Below, piece after piece: positions 24,665 through 34,017 of a stretch of DNA of 64,000 bases. The stretch comes from Variovorax sp. OV700 (GTDB lineage Bacteria > Pseudomonadota > Gammaproteobacteria > Burkholderiales > Burkholderiaceae_C). Both the position numbers and the translations under genes were made by a program. The stretch's first letter is position 1; every line of letters starts with the position of its first letter. The stretch spans positions 1 through 64,000 of the forward strand of contig NZ_FNDR01000008.1 of NCBI RefSeq assembly GCF_900099805.1. Direction: 5' to 3'. Under the pieces are notes generated by a model, which ran no database searches, was not told where the DNA came from, and saw only the letters and a list, made by a program, of their open reading frames with translations.

Positions 24665-26587
24665 TCATATGCACGAGTCCCAAGGAGCCGACAGCCGCAC
24701 GGCCGCATTGATGATGCCAACCATCGAATAGGTCTGCGGAAAGTTGCCCCACATCTCGCCCGTGACCGGATGCGTGTCTTCCGACAGCAGGCCGAGTGGG
24801 TTGCGCGCCGCGAGCATGGTCTCGAAGATCTGGCGCGCCTCGGCCTTGCGGCCGATCTTGGCCAGTGCGTCGATGCGCCAGAAGGTGCAGATGTTGAAGG
24901 CCGTCTCGGGCTTGCCGAAGTCGTCGGCCGCTTCGTAGCGGCGCATGTAGGGGCCATCGCAGAGCGACTTTTCCATGGCATCGACGGTCGAGATGAAGCG
25001 CGGATCGCGCGCGTCGATCAAGCCCACCTCCACCATCAGCAGGATGCTGGCATCGAGTTCGTGGCCGCCAAAGCTTTCGGCGAAGGCCTGGCGCTCCTCG
25101 CACCATGACTTGTCGAGGATTTCTTCCTTCATGCGCGCGGCATGGCCGTGCCAATAGGCGGCGCGTTCGGGCAACTCCAGCGCACGTGCGATCTTGGCGA
25201 GCCGGTCGCAGGCGGCCCAGCTCATCAGTGCCGAACTGGTATGCACACGGGCTCGCGTGCGCAGCTCCCACATGCCGGCATCGGGCGTGCCGTACACGCG
25301 AATCGCCTGTTCACCCACGGCTTCCAGGTGCGGAAACTCGGCCACGCCCGCGCGGGCGAGCAGGCGGTGGTCGTGAAAGGCCTGCGCCGCACCGAGCACG
25401 ATGTTGCCGTAGACGTCGTGCTGAAAGTGCTCCTGCGCCTGGTTGCCCACACGCACCGGGCCCATGCCGCGGTACCCCGCGAGGTTCTCGACCATCGACT
25501 CCGGCAGTTCGCGCTCCAGCCCGATGCCGTACAGCGGCTGGATGTGCTCGCCGTGCGAACCGATCACCACGTTGCCGAGCCAGCGCAGGTAGTCTTCCAT
25601 GGTGCCCACTTCGCTCAGCGAGTTGAGCGCGCGCACCACGAAGAAGGCATCGCGCAGCCAGCAGTACCGGTAGTCCCAGTTGCGCTGGCTGCCCGGCGCC
25701 TCGGGAATGCTCGTGGTCATGGCCGCGACGATGGCGCCCGTGTCTTCGTACAGAGAGAGCTTGAGCGTGATGGCCGCGCGGATCACCGCGTCCTGGTATT
25801 CGAACGGAATGGCCAGGCGCTTGCTCCAGGTGCGCCAGTAGGAGATGGTTTCCTGCTCGAAGCTGCGCGCCGTGTCGGCAATGCCTTCGAGCAGCGTCTC
25901 GTCCACGCCGAACATGAAGTTGTATTCGCGCGAGATCACGAAAGGCTGGCGCGAAAGAATGTGCGAAATCGAGGCGTCGGTATTGAGCCGCAGCGTCACG
26001 TCCGGCCCCACGTAGCGGATGTGGTTGCTGCCGCGCGTGACCTCAAGCGGCGCCGTGGCACCCCACTGGAAGCGCGGGTCGAGCGCCACCCGGATGCGCG
26101 GCGCGCCGGCAATCGGCCGCACGCGGCGCACCATCGTGAGCGGCCGGAAGTAGCGCGAGCGGCTGTAGAAGCGCGGCGCAAAGTCGGTGATCTCGATGCC
26201 CTGGCCGGCGCTGTCGTAAAGCTGCGTGCGCAGCACCGCCGTATTGGGCTCGTACCACTGCTTGCTGGAGGCGAAGTCCTCGATCTCGATGGCCCAGGCG
26301 CCGGCATCTTCCTCGGGGTGCAGCAGGGCGTTGAACACCGGGTCGCCGTCGAAGCGCGGCAGGCAGCACCACACGGCGCGCCCGCGGGCGTCGATGATCG
26401 CGCTGTAGGCGCAGTTTCCGATCACGCCCACGTTGAGCGAAGGCTCGGCCGACGGCCCGAAGCCGCGCGGCACGGCCTGCACCGCGGCATGCGGGTCGAC
26501 GGGCGCCGTCCCGGCGGGCCTGGCCGCGCCGGAAATGGAAGCGCCTGCGCGATCTTCGGGTGCCTTCGACAATTGCATCTCGCTCAT
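24665..26587 (-). CDS. Glycoside hydrolase family 15 protein
   Basis: A 640-residue cytoplasmic protein with an N-terminal beta-sandwich (NVGVIGNCAYSAIIDARG, WCCLPRFDGDPVF) and a C-terminal alpha/alpha barrel. Likely catalytic parts are NWDYRYCWLRDA, with the general acid region, and HPVTGEMWGNFPQTYS near the end. GH15 includes glucoamylases, glucodextranases and mycobacterial trehalases. Its place between otsB and otsA suggests a substrate linked to trehalose, perhaps trehalose itself or an alpha-glucan. Its ATG overlaps the otsB stop (ATGA). Confidence 0.9.
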   Translation of the reverse strand: MSEMQLSKAPEDRAGASISGAARPAGTAPVDPHAAVQAVPRGFGPSAEPSLNVGVIGNCAYSAIIDARGRAVWCCLPRFDGDPVFNALLHPEEDAGAWAIEIEDFASSKQWYEPNTAVLRTQLYDSAGQGIEITDFAPRFYSRSRYFRPLTMVRRVRPIAGAPRIRVALDPRFQWGATAPLEVTRGSNHIRYVGPDVTLRLNTDASISHILSRQPFVISREYNFMFGVDETLLEGIADTARSFEQETISYWRTWSKRLAIPFEYQDAVIRAAITLKLSLYEDTGAIVAAMTTSIPEAPGSQRNWDYRYCWLRDAFFVVRALNSLSEVGTMEDYLRWLGNVVIGSHGEHIQPLYGIGLERELPESMVENLAGYRGMGPVRVGNQAQEHFQHDVYGNIVLGAAQAFHDHRLLARAGVAEFPHLEAVGEQAIRVYGTPDAGMWELRTRARVHTSSALMSWAACDRLAKIARALELPERAAYWHGHAARMKEEILDKSWCEERQAFAESFGGHELDASILLMVEVGLIDARDPRFISTVDAMEKSLCDGPYMRRYEAADDFGKPETAFNICTFWRIDALAKIGRKAEARQIFETMLAARNPLGLLSEDTHPVTGEMWGNFPQTYSMVGIINAAVRLSAPWDSCI

Positions 26588-27366
26588 TCAGGGTTCCTTG
26601 GGGACTCATTCTTCTTCTTTTTTGGCGCGGCCAGCAGGTCGCGCATCTGCACCAGCCATTCGTAGACGGCGCGGGGCGATTCCAGCCGGTGCAGTGCCAG
26701 GCTCGGGCCCGAACCGACCTTGATGCCGACACCGCCGCGCGGCTGAACGACCGCGAAGCCGCTCTCGTCGGTGGTGTCGTCGCCCGCAAAGACCGGCACG
26801 CGCCCCGCGAACGGAGCCTCGTTCATGAAGGCCTCAATGGCAATCCCCTTGTTGACGCCCGTTGGCTTGACCTCGAACACGAACTTGCCGTGCATCAGCT
26901 CGAGATACGGTCGGCCCGTGATGGCGCGCGACATGGCGTCCCTGCACACGGCCTCCAGCTGCGGCGCGAGCCTGTAGTGCAGCGCGATGGCCGCGTGCTT
27001 TCGCTCGACCAGCAGGCCTTCGTGCACGCGCGCCAGCTCATTGGCGATGTCGAGAATGGGTACGAGGTCGGGCGCGTGCTGTTCCTGCATGCGGCCCTGC
27101 GAGTCGCGCCGCTGCACGCCGTGTTCGCCGGCTGCCGGCAGTCGCAGTGGCGCAAGAAAACGGTCGATGGCGTCGATCTGGCGCCCCGACACCACGGCCA
27201 GGGCACCGCCGAGCTGGTCGCGCAGGTCTTGCAGCAGTGCCACCAGCGCAGGGGGGACCTCGATGGCTTCCGGAGTGGGCGCAAGCGCGACCAGCGTGCC
27301 GTCGAAGTCAAGAAAGAGGGCGGTGTCTCGGCCCAGCGGGGGAGGCGTCTGAGAGGGCATTGGCAT
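26584..27366 (-). CDS. otsB: Trehalose-6-phosphate phosphatase OtsB
   Basis: HAD-superfamily phosphatase of 260 residues that dephosphorylates trehalose 6-phosphate. Motif I is FLDFDGTLVALAPTP near residue 18, motif II is VVSGR, and the Mg-binding motif is FAGDDTTDESGF near 200. The C-terminus is Lys-rich. The start could be either of two closely spaced ATGs (27366 or 27360). It heads the otsB-GH15-otsA operon, and overlaps the next gene by four bases. Confidence 0.94.
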   Translation of the reverse strand: MPMPSQTPPPLGRDTALFLDFDGTLVALAPTPEAIEVPPALVALLQDLRDQLGGALAVVSGRQIDAIDRFLAPLRLPAAGEHGVQRRDSQGRMQEQHAPDLVPILDIANELARVHEGLLVERKHAAIALHYRLAPQLEAVCRDAMSRAITGRPYLELMHGKFVFEVKPTGVNKGIAIEAFMNEAPFAGRVPVFAGDDTTDESGFAVVQPRGGVGIKVGSGPSLALHRLESPRAVYEWLVQMRDLLAAPKKKKNESPRNPE

Positions 27367-27463
27367 CGGTGAAAACCATAACACGGGCCTGGCATTTGCC
27401 GTGTCGGCCAAAGCCCCGCGCGCGTTTGGGCGGCGCAGGGCGCCGTCGCACTCGAATCGGGCT

Positions 27464-28723
27464 TCAGCCCAGCAACGCCGCCACGGCCTCGACCCGGGCG
27501 CGATGGATCGCCTCGCCGATCTGCGGGCCGGCGGCGCCCGACTGCTGTGCCGCCCGCGCCACCGCGTCGGTGGCCACGCCGGTGGCCGCGGAGAGCACTG
27601 CAAGCAGCCGCTCGCGCTGCGGATAGGGCTGGTCTTCGAATCCGAGCCGGCCGCGCGAGTCGCACTCGCAAGCCAGGAGCACGTCGGCGAAACGGGCCGG
27701 TTTGCGGAAGGCGTCGCAACGCTCCAGCAGGCGCACCAGCTCCGGCGCTTCGAGCTCGCTGCTGCCATGGATGTTGCCGTGCTCGCGCGCCACCACCTCG
27801 GCCAGCTCGCGGACATCGACCGGCACGCGCCAGCGATCGCACACCGCCTGCAGCAGTTCGACACTGCGTTTCTCGTGGCCGGCATGGCGCGGCAGCTCCT
27901 CGGGATTCGTCGTGCCCTTGCCGAGATCGTGCATCAGGCAGGCGAAGCGCACCGGCAGCGACGCATCGAGCGTGGCGCTGGTGTCGACGACCATCATCAG
28001 GTGCACGCTGGTGTCGACCTCGGGATGATGCTCCGCGGACTGCGGCACGCCCCAGAGCCGGTCTACCTCGGGCAGCAGCACGGCCAGCGCGCCGCAGGCA
28101 CGCAGTACTTCGAACATGCGCGACGGGCGGGTTTCCATCAGGCCGCGCGCCAGTTCCTGCCACACGCGCTCGGCCACCAGCGCATCGGCTTCGCCGGCCT
28201 CGACCATCTCGCGCATCAGGGCCATGGTTTCGGGTGCGACCGAGAAATCGTCGAAGCGCGCAGCAAAACGGGCCACCCGCAGGATGCGCACCGGATCTTC
28301 GCGAAAGGCGTCGGTCACATGGCGCAGCAACCGCTGCTCCAGGTCGCGCCGGCCATGGAAGGGATCGGCCAGCTTGCCGGGGTCGGGCTCGAAGCTGCCA
28401 TCGGCCTGCACGAACTCCGCGGGCATGGCGATGGCGTTGACCGTGAGGTCGCGCCGCGCCAGGTCTTGCTCCAAGGTGACGTCGGGCGAGGCATGCACGG
28501 TGAAACCCCGGTAGCCGGGAGCGCTCTTGCGCTCGGTGCGGGCCAGGGCGTATTCCTCGCGCGTGCGCGGGTGCAAAAACACCGGAAAATCGCGTCCCAC
28601 GGGCAGGTAGCCGCGCGAGACCATTTCTTCGGGCGTCGCACCCACCACCAGCCAGTCGTGGTCCGACACCGGCCGCCCGAGCAGCCGGTCGCGCAGCGCA
28701 CCGCCGACGAGATAGGTTTTCAT
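27464..28723 (-). CDS. cca: CCA tRNA nucleotidyltransferase, with HD domain
   Basis: Class II enzyme of 419 residues that adds or repairs the 3' CCA of tRNA. It has YLVGGALRDRLLG and the metal-binding DHDWLVVG, RRDLTVNAIAM, the tRNA-binding helical region (REDPVRILRVARFAARF), and a C-terminal HD domain with CLMHDLGKG near 264. The HD domain is the bifunctional type that also has phosphatase and phosphodiesterase activity in E. coli. Full length. It stands alone on the minus strand. Confidence 0.95.
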   Translation of the reverse strand: MKTYLVGGALRDRLLGRPVSDHDWLVVGATPEEMVSRGYLPVGRDFPVFLHPRTREEYALARTERKSAPGYRGFTVHASPDVTLEQDLARRDLTVNAIAMPAEFVQADGSFEPDPGKLADPFHGRRDLEQRLLRHVTDAFREDPVRILRVARFAARFDDFSVAPETMALMREMVEAGEADALVAERVWQELARGLMETRPSRMFEVLRACGALAVLLPEVDRLWGVPQSAEHHPEVDTSVHLMMVVDTSATLDASLPVRFACLMHDLGKGTTNPEELPRHAGHEKRSVELLQAVCDRWRVPVDVRELAEVVAREHGNIHGSSELEAPELVRLLERCDAFRKPARFADVLLACECDSRGRLGFEDQPYPQRERLLAVLSAATGVATDAVARAAQQSGAAGPQIGEAIHRARVEAVAALLG

Positions 28724-28768
28724 GCGCCCAGTGTAGGGATACGGCGGCTCCCCTGAACCCGACGAGGC

Positions 28769-29455
28769 TCAGCGCCCGGTGCGGTAGGGCTCCTCGAACT
28801 GCAGGAAGTCCTTCTCGGCCAGTGCATCATCGATCCATGCCTTGATGCCCGGCAAAGCTTGTACCCGCTCGATGTAGGCCGAGACGGCCGGTGTCACCGG
28901 CAGCCCATAGGTCTTGATGCGCGTGCCGACCGGCGCAAAGTAGGCATCGGCAATGCTGAATTCGCCGAACAGCAACGGGCCGCCATGCGCGTCGAGCAGG
29001 CCGGTCCACATCTGCACGATGCGGTCGATCTCGTCCTGCAGGCCGGGGTTGTCCTTCAGCAGCCGCACGCCGACATGGGCCAGCGAAGCCTCGATGTTCA
29101 TGCCGCACAGGTTGCGAAGGTTGCTGAAGCCCGAGTGCATCTCGGCGCAGACGCTGCGCGCGCGGGCCCGGTCGGCCACGGCGCGGGGCCAGAGCTGCTT
29201 GTCCGGAAAGCTCTCGGCCAGGTATTCGGCAATGGCCAGCGTGTCCCACACCACCAGGTCGCCGTCGACCAGCACCGGCACCTTCGCCACGGGATTGAGG
29301 GCGCCGATGGTGTTCTTGAACTGCGACTCGGCTTCGAAGGAGTCGAAACGCACCATCACCTCTTCGAACGGGATGCCGGCCTGCTTCATGAGCACCCAGG
29401 GCCGCATGGACCAGGACGAGTAGTTCTTGTTGCCGATGTAGAGCTTGCGCATCAT
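28769..29455 (-). CDS. Glutathione S-transferase family protein
   Basis: Cytosolic GST of 228 residues. The thioredoxin-like N-terminal domain begins with YIGNKNYSSWSMRPW (candidate catalytic Ser near 13-14) and has the cis-Pro motif KVPVLVDGD and DTLAIAEYLAE; an all-helical C-terminal domain follows. YSSWS resembles the zeta/YfcF-like bacterial group. Substrate not known. Either of two adjacent ATGs may be used; GGGA lies just ahead of the first. Confidence 0.88.
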   Translation of the reverse strand: MMRKLYIGNKNYSSWSMRPWVLMKQAGIPFEEVMVRFDSFEAESQFKNTIGALNPVAKVPVLVDGDLVVWDTLAIAEYLAESFPDKQLWPRAVADRARARSVCAEMHSGFSNLRNLCGMNIEASLAHVGVRLLKDNPGLQDEIDRIVQMWTGLLDAHGGPLLFGEFSIADAYFAPVGTRIKTYGLPVTPAVSAYIERVQALPGIKAWIDDALAEKDFLQFEEPYRTGR

Positions 29456-29544
29456 GTGATCCCGCGGTTCGGATGAGAAACCTTCGATGCTAGCGCGGCC
29501 GTGCGCGTGGATTGATGCCGAAGCCTGCGCTTATTGATGCGGGT

Positions 29545-30108
29545 TCAGCGCGGCGGCCGGTCCTCGGGTGGAACGATCACGCGGGGCGCCTCGCCGGCCT
29601 TGCCTTCACCCCTCGGCGGCCCGACCATGCGCTCGATCAGGTCCACCAGGCGCGGCACCAGCGCAAGCACGGCCAGCGCGAGCAGTGCGCTCAACACCGC
29701 GGTCACCTCGCGGCCGAGCCCGCAGGCCATGCCGATGGCGGCCGTCATCCACAGCCCGGCGGCGGTGGTGAGGCCTTGCACCTGGTGTTCGTCCCGACCC
29801 TGCTTGAGGATGGTGCCGGCGCATAGAAAGCCCACGCCTGCCACCAGGCCCTGGATCACCCGGCTCATGTCGGCCGGCACGATGCCGGTCTGCTGCGGAA
29901 TCAGCACGAACAGCGCCGAGCCGATGGCCACCAGCATGTGGGTGCGCACGCCCGCCGCCTTGCCGTGCTGCTCGCGCTCGAAGCCCAGCATGAAGCCGAG
30001 CACCGCCGCAAGCATCAGGCGAACGACGATGCGCGTGAGCTGGGCGACGTCGCCCACGTCCGAGAACTCGGCCGCAATGGTGTCGAGCACCTCGCCGGCC
30101 CAGCTCAT
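29545..30108 (-). CDS. MgtC/SapB family membrane protein
   Basis: A 187-residue inner-membrane protein with about five helices. It carries the family motifs ARxxLAAxLGxxLGFEREQHGKAAGVRTHMLVAIGSALF and GVGFLCAGTILKQG, LTTAAGLWMTAAIGMACG. It lacks the C-terminal ACT-like domain of Salmonella MgtC; the tail is short, charged and Pro-rich. SapB-type members have unclear roles. The ATG is one base past the slt stop, so the two genes are probably coupled. Confidence 0.87.
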   Translation of the reverse strand: MSWAGEVLDTIAAEFSDVGDVAQLTRIVVRLMLAAVLGFMLGFEREQHGKAAGVRTHMLVAIGSALFVLIPQQTGIVPADMSRVIQGLVAGVGFLCAGTILKQGRDEHQVQGLTTAAGLWMTAAIGMACGLGREVTAVLSALLALAVLALVPRLVDLIERMVGPPRGEGKAGEAPRVIVPPEDRPPR

Positions 30109-30109
30109 C

Positions 30110-32113
30110 TCAGGGGAGGTCCTTGTTGGGCTCGGGCTCCGAGGCGTCGCGCGGGCCGACCCGGCCGAGGCGTTCTTTCAGCGACTGTGGACGTCCGCTG
30201 ATCAGCGCCGCGTAGTTGGTGGTGTTGGCCAGCACCTTCTTCACGTAGTCGCGCGTCTCGTTGAAGGGCACGTTCTCGGCCCAGATCGCGGCCTCCATCA
30301 CCGGGCCGTTGCGCCAGCTGCGCGGCCGGCCCGGGCCGGCGTTGTAGGCGGCGGCAGCCAGCGCCATGGAACCGTCGAAGTCGTCGAGCGCGAGCTTCAG
30401 GTAGTTGGTGCCGATGGTGATGTTGGTCTCGCGGTCGTTGATCTGCCCCGGCGTGAAGTCGTTCATGCCGATCTTGCGCGCGGTCCAGCGCGCCGTGGCC
30501 GGCATCACCTGCATCAGGCCCGAGGCCCCCACGCCCGAGCGCGCATCCATGATGAAGCGGCTTTCCTGGCGGATCAGCCCGTAGACGTAGGCCGGGTCGA
30601 GCCCGATGTCCTGGCTCTTGCGCAGCACCGTGTCATGGAACGGCATGGGGAAGCGCTGCTCGACGTCGATCACGCCCTTGGTGCGCTCGCTGGTGTTGAT
30701 GCAGCGGTCCCACACCTCGCGCTGGCAGGCGAAGTCGGCCGCAGCCAGCAGCGCGCGGTCGTCCATGCCGCCCTTGTCGTGCAGATTGGTGGCGTAGTTC
30801 CATTCGCGCGTGCCCTCGGGGCGCAGGCCGATGGCAATGGCATAGAGCGCGCGGTTGAGCGCGATGTTGCTGCGCGCGACGCCTTTCTCTTCGGGCGTGA
30901 GCGGTGCCGGCCGGGTGGGCACCACGGTGCGCTGGCCGAGTTCTTCGAGCGCCAGCATTTCATAGAAGCCGCGCGTGCCGGCGATGGTCTGGTAGAGCTC
31001 GCGCGCCTGGGCGCGGCGGTCGTCGCCGCCCGCGGCGCTGAGGGCGCGTGCCTTCCAGTAGACCCAGGTCGACTCTTGCTGGGCGGTTTCGCTCATGGCG
31101 TTGATGGCGGGCGCCACCTCCTTCCACTGGCCGGCGCGCAGCGCGGCGCGCACCCGCCAGCCGAGCATGTCGTCGGACAGGTCGCCGTTCTTCGTGACGT
31201 TGGCAAAGTAGCTGCCGGCCAGCGGCGAGAGCTTGCCAGCAGCCTGGCGGCCGATGGTGCCCCAGAGCCAGTTGCGCTCTTCGGCCGAAAGCATCGGTCC
31301 CCACTTGCTGTCCAGCTGCGATGCGGCCTGGTCCGGGTCGGCCATGGCGACCTTGATGAGCGCCAGCACCACCAGTTCCTTGCGCGACTTGGCGGCCACG
31401 AAGGCGCGGCCGGTCAGGAACTTGGCCGCGCTGGCATTGAGCTCTTCGAACAGCGGCAGCGCATCGGGCGCGGCAATGGTCACGGCGCCGCGCGCGGCCT
31501 GCGGGCGATTGGCCTCCATGGCCAGTCGCGCCTTTTTCCACGCGTCGTTGGGCGACATCAGCCGGGCCGCGACCATGCGGTCGGCGGCGGTAAGGCAGCC
31601 GTCGTCCGCCTCTTTCTGGCTGAACCAGCTGCGGCGCACGTCGTCGGCCTGGGCTTGCGTGGCACTGCCGGAGCGCAGGGATTCGACCAGGATGGCGTAG
31701 CAGCGCACCTGCGCGTCGTCGCCCATGCGGAACCCGGCCACGGCGGATGAGAAACCGTCCCAGTCGCGGCGCTGGCCCAGCAGCAGCAGCCAGTCATTGC
31801 GCAGCCGGTCTTCCTGGTAGGTGCCGGGGTAACGGGCGAAGAAATCCTGCACCTCGTTGGCCGAGGCTTCCTGCAGCCGGGCCTTGAGCTCCCAATAGGC
31901 GGCCCAGGGTTCGAGCGCATGGCCGCGCGCTTGCGGCAGCAGGGCCGCCAGGCGGCCTTTGTCGCCGCGCTGAAAGGCCTGCTTCATCTGGATGAGCACG
32001 TCGTCATTGGTGTTTGTCTGCGCACTTGCCGGCTGCTGCGAGAGCAACGCGGCTGCGAACAAGACGGCGGAAAAAAGGAGTGCGGGCGCCGCGCGGAGCG
32101 GGCGATGGCACAT
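30110..32113 (-). CDS. slt: Soluble lytic murein transglycosylase (Slt70-like)
   Basis: Periplasmic enzyme that cleaves peptidoglycan to 1,6-anhydro-muropeptides. It has a signal peptide (FSAVLFAAALLSQQPASAQ), a long alpha-superhelical U domain to about residue 480, and a C-terminal GEWL-type domain with catalytic Glu in LIRQESRF near 514, GASGLMQVMPATA and AAYNAGPGR. The tail is Asp/Glu/Pro-rich. Two starts are possible: ATG 32113 gives a normal signal peptide (667 residues); ATG 32140 would leave nine bases to the divergent folate gene. I prefer 32113. Confidence 0.92.
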   Translation of the reverse strand: MCHRPLRAAPALLFSAVLFAAALLSQQPASAQTNTNDDVLIQMKQAFQRGDKGRLAALLPQARGHALEPWAAYWELKARLQEASANEVQDFFARYPGTYQEDRLRNDWLLLLGQRRDWDGFSSAVAGFRMGDDAQVRCYAILVESLRSGSATQAQADDVRRSWFSQKEADDGCLTAADRMVAARLMSPNDAWKKARLAMEANRPQAARGAVTIAAPDALPLFEELNASAAKFLTGRAFVAAKSRKELVVLALIKVAMADPDQAASQLDSKWGPMLSAEERNWLWGTIGRQAAGKLSPLAGSYFANVTKNGDLSDDMLGWRVRAALRAGQWKEVAPAINAMSETAQQESTWVYWKARALSAAGGDDRRAQARELYQTIAGTRGFYEMLALEELGQRTVVPTRPAPLTPEEKGVARSNIALNRALYAIAIGLRPEGTREWNYATNLHDKGGMDDRALLAAADFACQREVWDRCINTSERTKGVIDVEQRFPMPFHDTVLRKSQDIGLDPAYVYGLIRQESRFIMDARSGVGASGLMQVMPATARWTARKIGMNDFTPGQINDRETNITIGTNYLKLALDDFDGSMALAAAAYNAGPGRPRSWRNGPVMEAAIWAENVPFNETRDYVKKVLANTTNYAALISGRPQSLKERLGRVGPRDASEPEPNKDLP

Positions 32114-32149
32114 GGGTGCCAAAATGCTTGGGAACTGCATCGGGGGATT

Positions 32150-32767
32150 ATGGACAAGTCAAAGGATGCCGACACCTCGGCGACCACGAGTTTTCTCAAG
32201 GATCAGGTGCGAAAAGCGCTGATCGAGCAGCGCCTGGCCATGCCCGACCGGCTCGCCAGGGCCGACCTGCTGCAGCGGGTGATGCGGATCTGGCTGGTCG
32301 GCCGGCCCGACACCGTGATCGGCGCCTACTGGCCGATCAAGGGCGAGTTCGATCCGCTGCCCGCCTTGCACCGCTGGAAGGAAGACGGCGAGCTCATCGA
32401 CGAACCGCAGCGCCGCCGCATCGGGCTGCCGGTGATGAACAAGGTGCACAAGACGCTGACCTTTCATGCCTGGTACCCGGGGTGCCAGATGGAGGAAGAC
32501 GCCTACGGCATTCCCAAGCCCAAGGACACCGAGCTGATCGTGCCAACGCTGCTGTTCGTGCCCTGCGTGGGCTATAGCGCGGGCGGCTACCGGCTGGGCT
32601 ATGGCGGCGGCTTCTACGACCGCACGCTGGCGGCGCTGGAGCCGCGCCCCTACACCGTGGGGCTGGGATTCACGAACGGCTTTCTCGAAGATTTCGAGCC
32701 GGGACCGCACGACCTGCCGCTCGACGCCATCCTGAACGACAACGGCGTGGTCTGGCCGACGTCTTGA
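32150..32767 (+). CDS. 5-formyltetrahydrofolate cyclo-ligase
   Basis: ATP-dependent enzyme (YgfA/Fau, MTHFS) of 205 residues that recycles 5-formyl-THF to 5,10-methenyl-THF. The diagnostic GYGGGFYDRTLA motif is near residues 148-159, with ALIEQR at the N-terminus and YWPIKGEFDP. I start it at MDKSKDAD, which has GGGGGA ahead of it; the longer frame to 31919 is the shadow of slt. It is head-to-head with slt, with at most 36 bases between starts. Confidence 0.88.
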   Translation: MDKSKDADTSATTSFLKDQVRKALIEQRLAMPDRLARADLLQRVMRIWLVGRPDTVIGAYWPIKGEFDPLPALHRWKEDGELIDEPQRRRIGLPVMNKVHKTLTFHAWYPGCQMEEDAYGIPKPKDTELIVPTLLFVPCVGYSAGGYRLGYGGGFYDRTLAALEPRPYTVGLGFTNGFLEDFEPGPHDLPLDAILNDNGVVWPTS

Positions 32768-32860
32768 GCCCCCCGGCTTTTCACTTCGTGTAACTCCACC
32801 CCCCGAGGGGGAGGCGTGGCCCGCCTTGGGGCGGCCCGGCGGCGGCCACCTCTCGCTGAT
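32768..32860. repeat. GC-rich hairpin block between convergent genes
   Basis: The gap behind the cyclo-ligase holds two small inverted repeats: CCCCC/GGGGG around 32808-32823, and CCGCC-TTGG-GGCGG at 32821-32834, followed by a GGCGG-rich run. There is no T-run. It sits between two convergent genes and may block read-through, and looks like a short intergenic repeat common in such GC-rich genomes. That last point is inference. Confidence 0.4.
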
Positions 32861-32867
32861 GCTTCGT

Positions 32868-33851
32868 TCAGTCGATGTTGTCGACCGTGTCCGGATCAGG
32901 CACTTCGCCGATGGTCTCGCGCGTGGTGACGGCCTGGGTCTGCAGCCAGTCCCAGAAAGCCTTGATTTCCGGCCGCAGCGCGTTGCGCGGCCCGGCGATG
33001 AGCCAGTAGCCCATCGGCGAATCCATGCGGTGCTGTGGCAGCACCTCGACCAGGTCGCCGTTGGCCAGGCTTTCCGCGATGAGCGAACTGCGCGCCAGCG
33101 TCACGCCCTGGCCCGTGAGCGCCGCCTGAACCATCTGGTAGGCGTAGTTGAAATAGAGCCAGCGCTTGGGCTGCGCCCGTTCCAGGCCATTCACTTCGAA
33201 CCAGCGCCGCCAAGTCAGCCATTCGAGGTGCGTGCGGTGCGCGTCGCCGGCCTCGATCAGCGTGAAGCGGGCGATGTCGGCGGGAGTCTTGATGGGCGGG
33301 CTGCTCTTCAATAGCCAGGGGCTCGCCACTGGCGTGAGGGTTTCGCCGAACAGGCGCACCGCGGTGGGCGGCATGGCTTCGCGCGTGCCGTAGCGCAGGG
33401 CGATGTCGACGTCGGCCACGTCCAGATCGACCGCCACGTCGCTGGCGTCGATGCGGATGTCGATCTCGGGGTTGTCGCGCTGGAAGGCCTCCAGCCTCGG
33501 GATGAGCCACATCGATGCAAAAGACGCAAAGGTGGTGAGCGACACGCTCTTGCGCCCCGCGCTCTGGCGAATCTGGCGCACGGCCGTATCGATGCGCGGC
33601 AGCGACTGCTGCACCGCGAGCAGCAGCTGCGCCCCCGCACTCGTGAGCTCCACCGCGCGCGTGTGGCGCAGGAACAGCGACACGCCTACTTCTTCCTCGA
33701 GCGACTGGATCTGGCGGCTCACGGCCGACTGCGTGAGTGCCATTTCTTCAGCGGCGGCCCGGAAGTTCAGGTGCCGGGCCACGGCCTCGAAGGCACGCAG
33801 GTGGCCGGCCGAGATGGGCCGGGAGCGCAGGTGGGTTTGGGAATGCTGCAT
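32868..33851 (-). CDS. LysR-family transcription regulator (GcvA-like)
   Basis: A 327-residue regulator with an N-terminal winged helix (LRAFEAVARHLNFRAAAEEMALTQSAVSRQI, residues about 18-50) and a periplasmic-binding-like effector domain. DVADVDIALRYG and the RSSL segment recall the GcvA/AmpR group. It is divergent from the DUF2917 gene at 34018 across a 166-bp gap, so that gene is its most likely target. The ligand is unknown. Confidence 0.88.
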   Translation of the reverse strand: MQHSQTHLRSRPISAGHLRAFEAVARHLNFRAAAEEMALTQSAVSRQIQSLEEEVGVSLFLRHTRAVELTSAGAQLLLAVQQSLPRIDTAVRQIRQSAGRKSVSLTTFASFASMWLIPRLEAFQRDNPEIDIRIDASDVAVDLDVADVDIALRYGTREAMPPTAVRLFGETLTPVASPWLLKSSPPIKTPADIARFTLIEAGDAHRTHLEWLTWRRWFEVNGLERAQPKRWLYFNYAYQMVQAALTGQGVTLARSSLIAESLANGDLVEVLPQHRMDSPMGYWLIAGPRNALRPEIKAFWDWLQTQAVTTRETIGEVPDPDTVDNID

Positions 33852-34017
33852 GGATGAAGGCGTGGGCGGCCTCGGTTTCGATTGATGCGGATTCGGAATC
33901 AGTAGGCTACCTCGTTTTCATTGGACTGCCAACGGCACAAAAACGATCATTCATTCCCGAACTGCGCTATTGCCTCCGTCTGTGCCATCGCAATTCGGCA
34001 ACGCCAAGGAGTTTCAT

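Noticed and set aside
33852..34017. LysR operator (T-N11-A) between the LysR and DUF2917 genes
   Set aside because: GATTC-G-GAATC at 33890-33900 and TTGGACTGCCAA near 33920 are candidates, but arms are short and neither is placed convincingly against a promoter.
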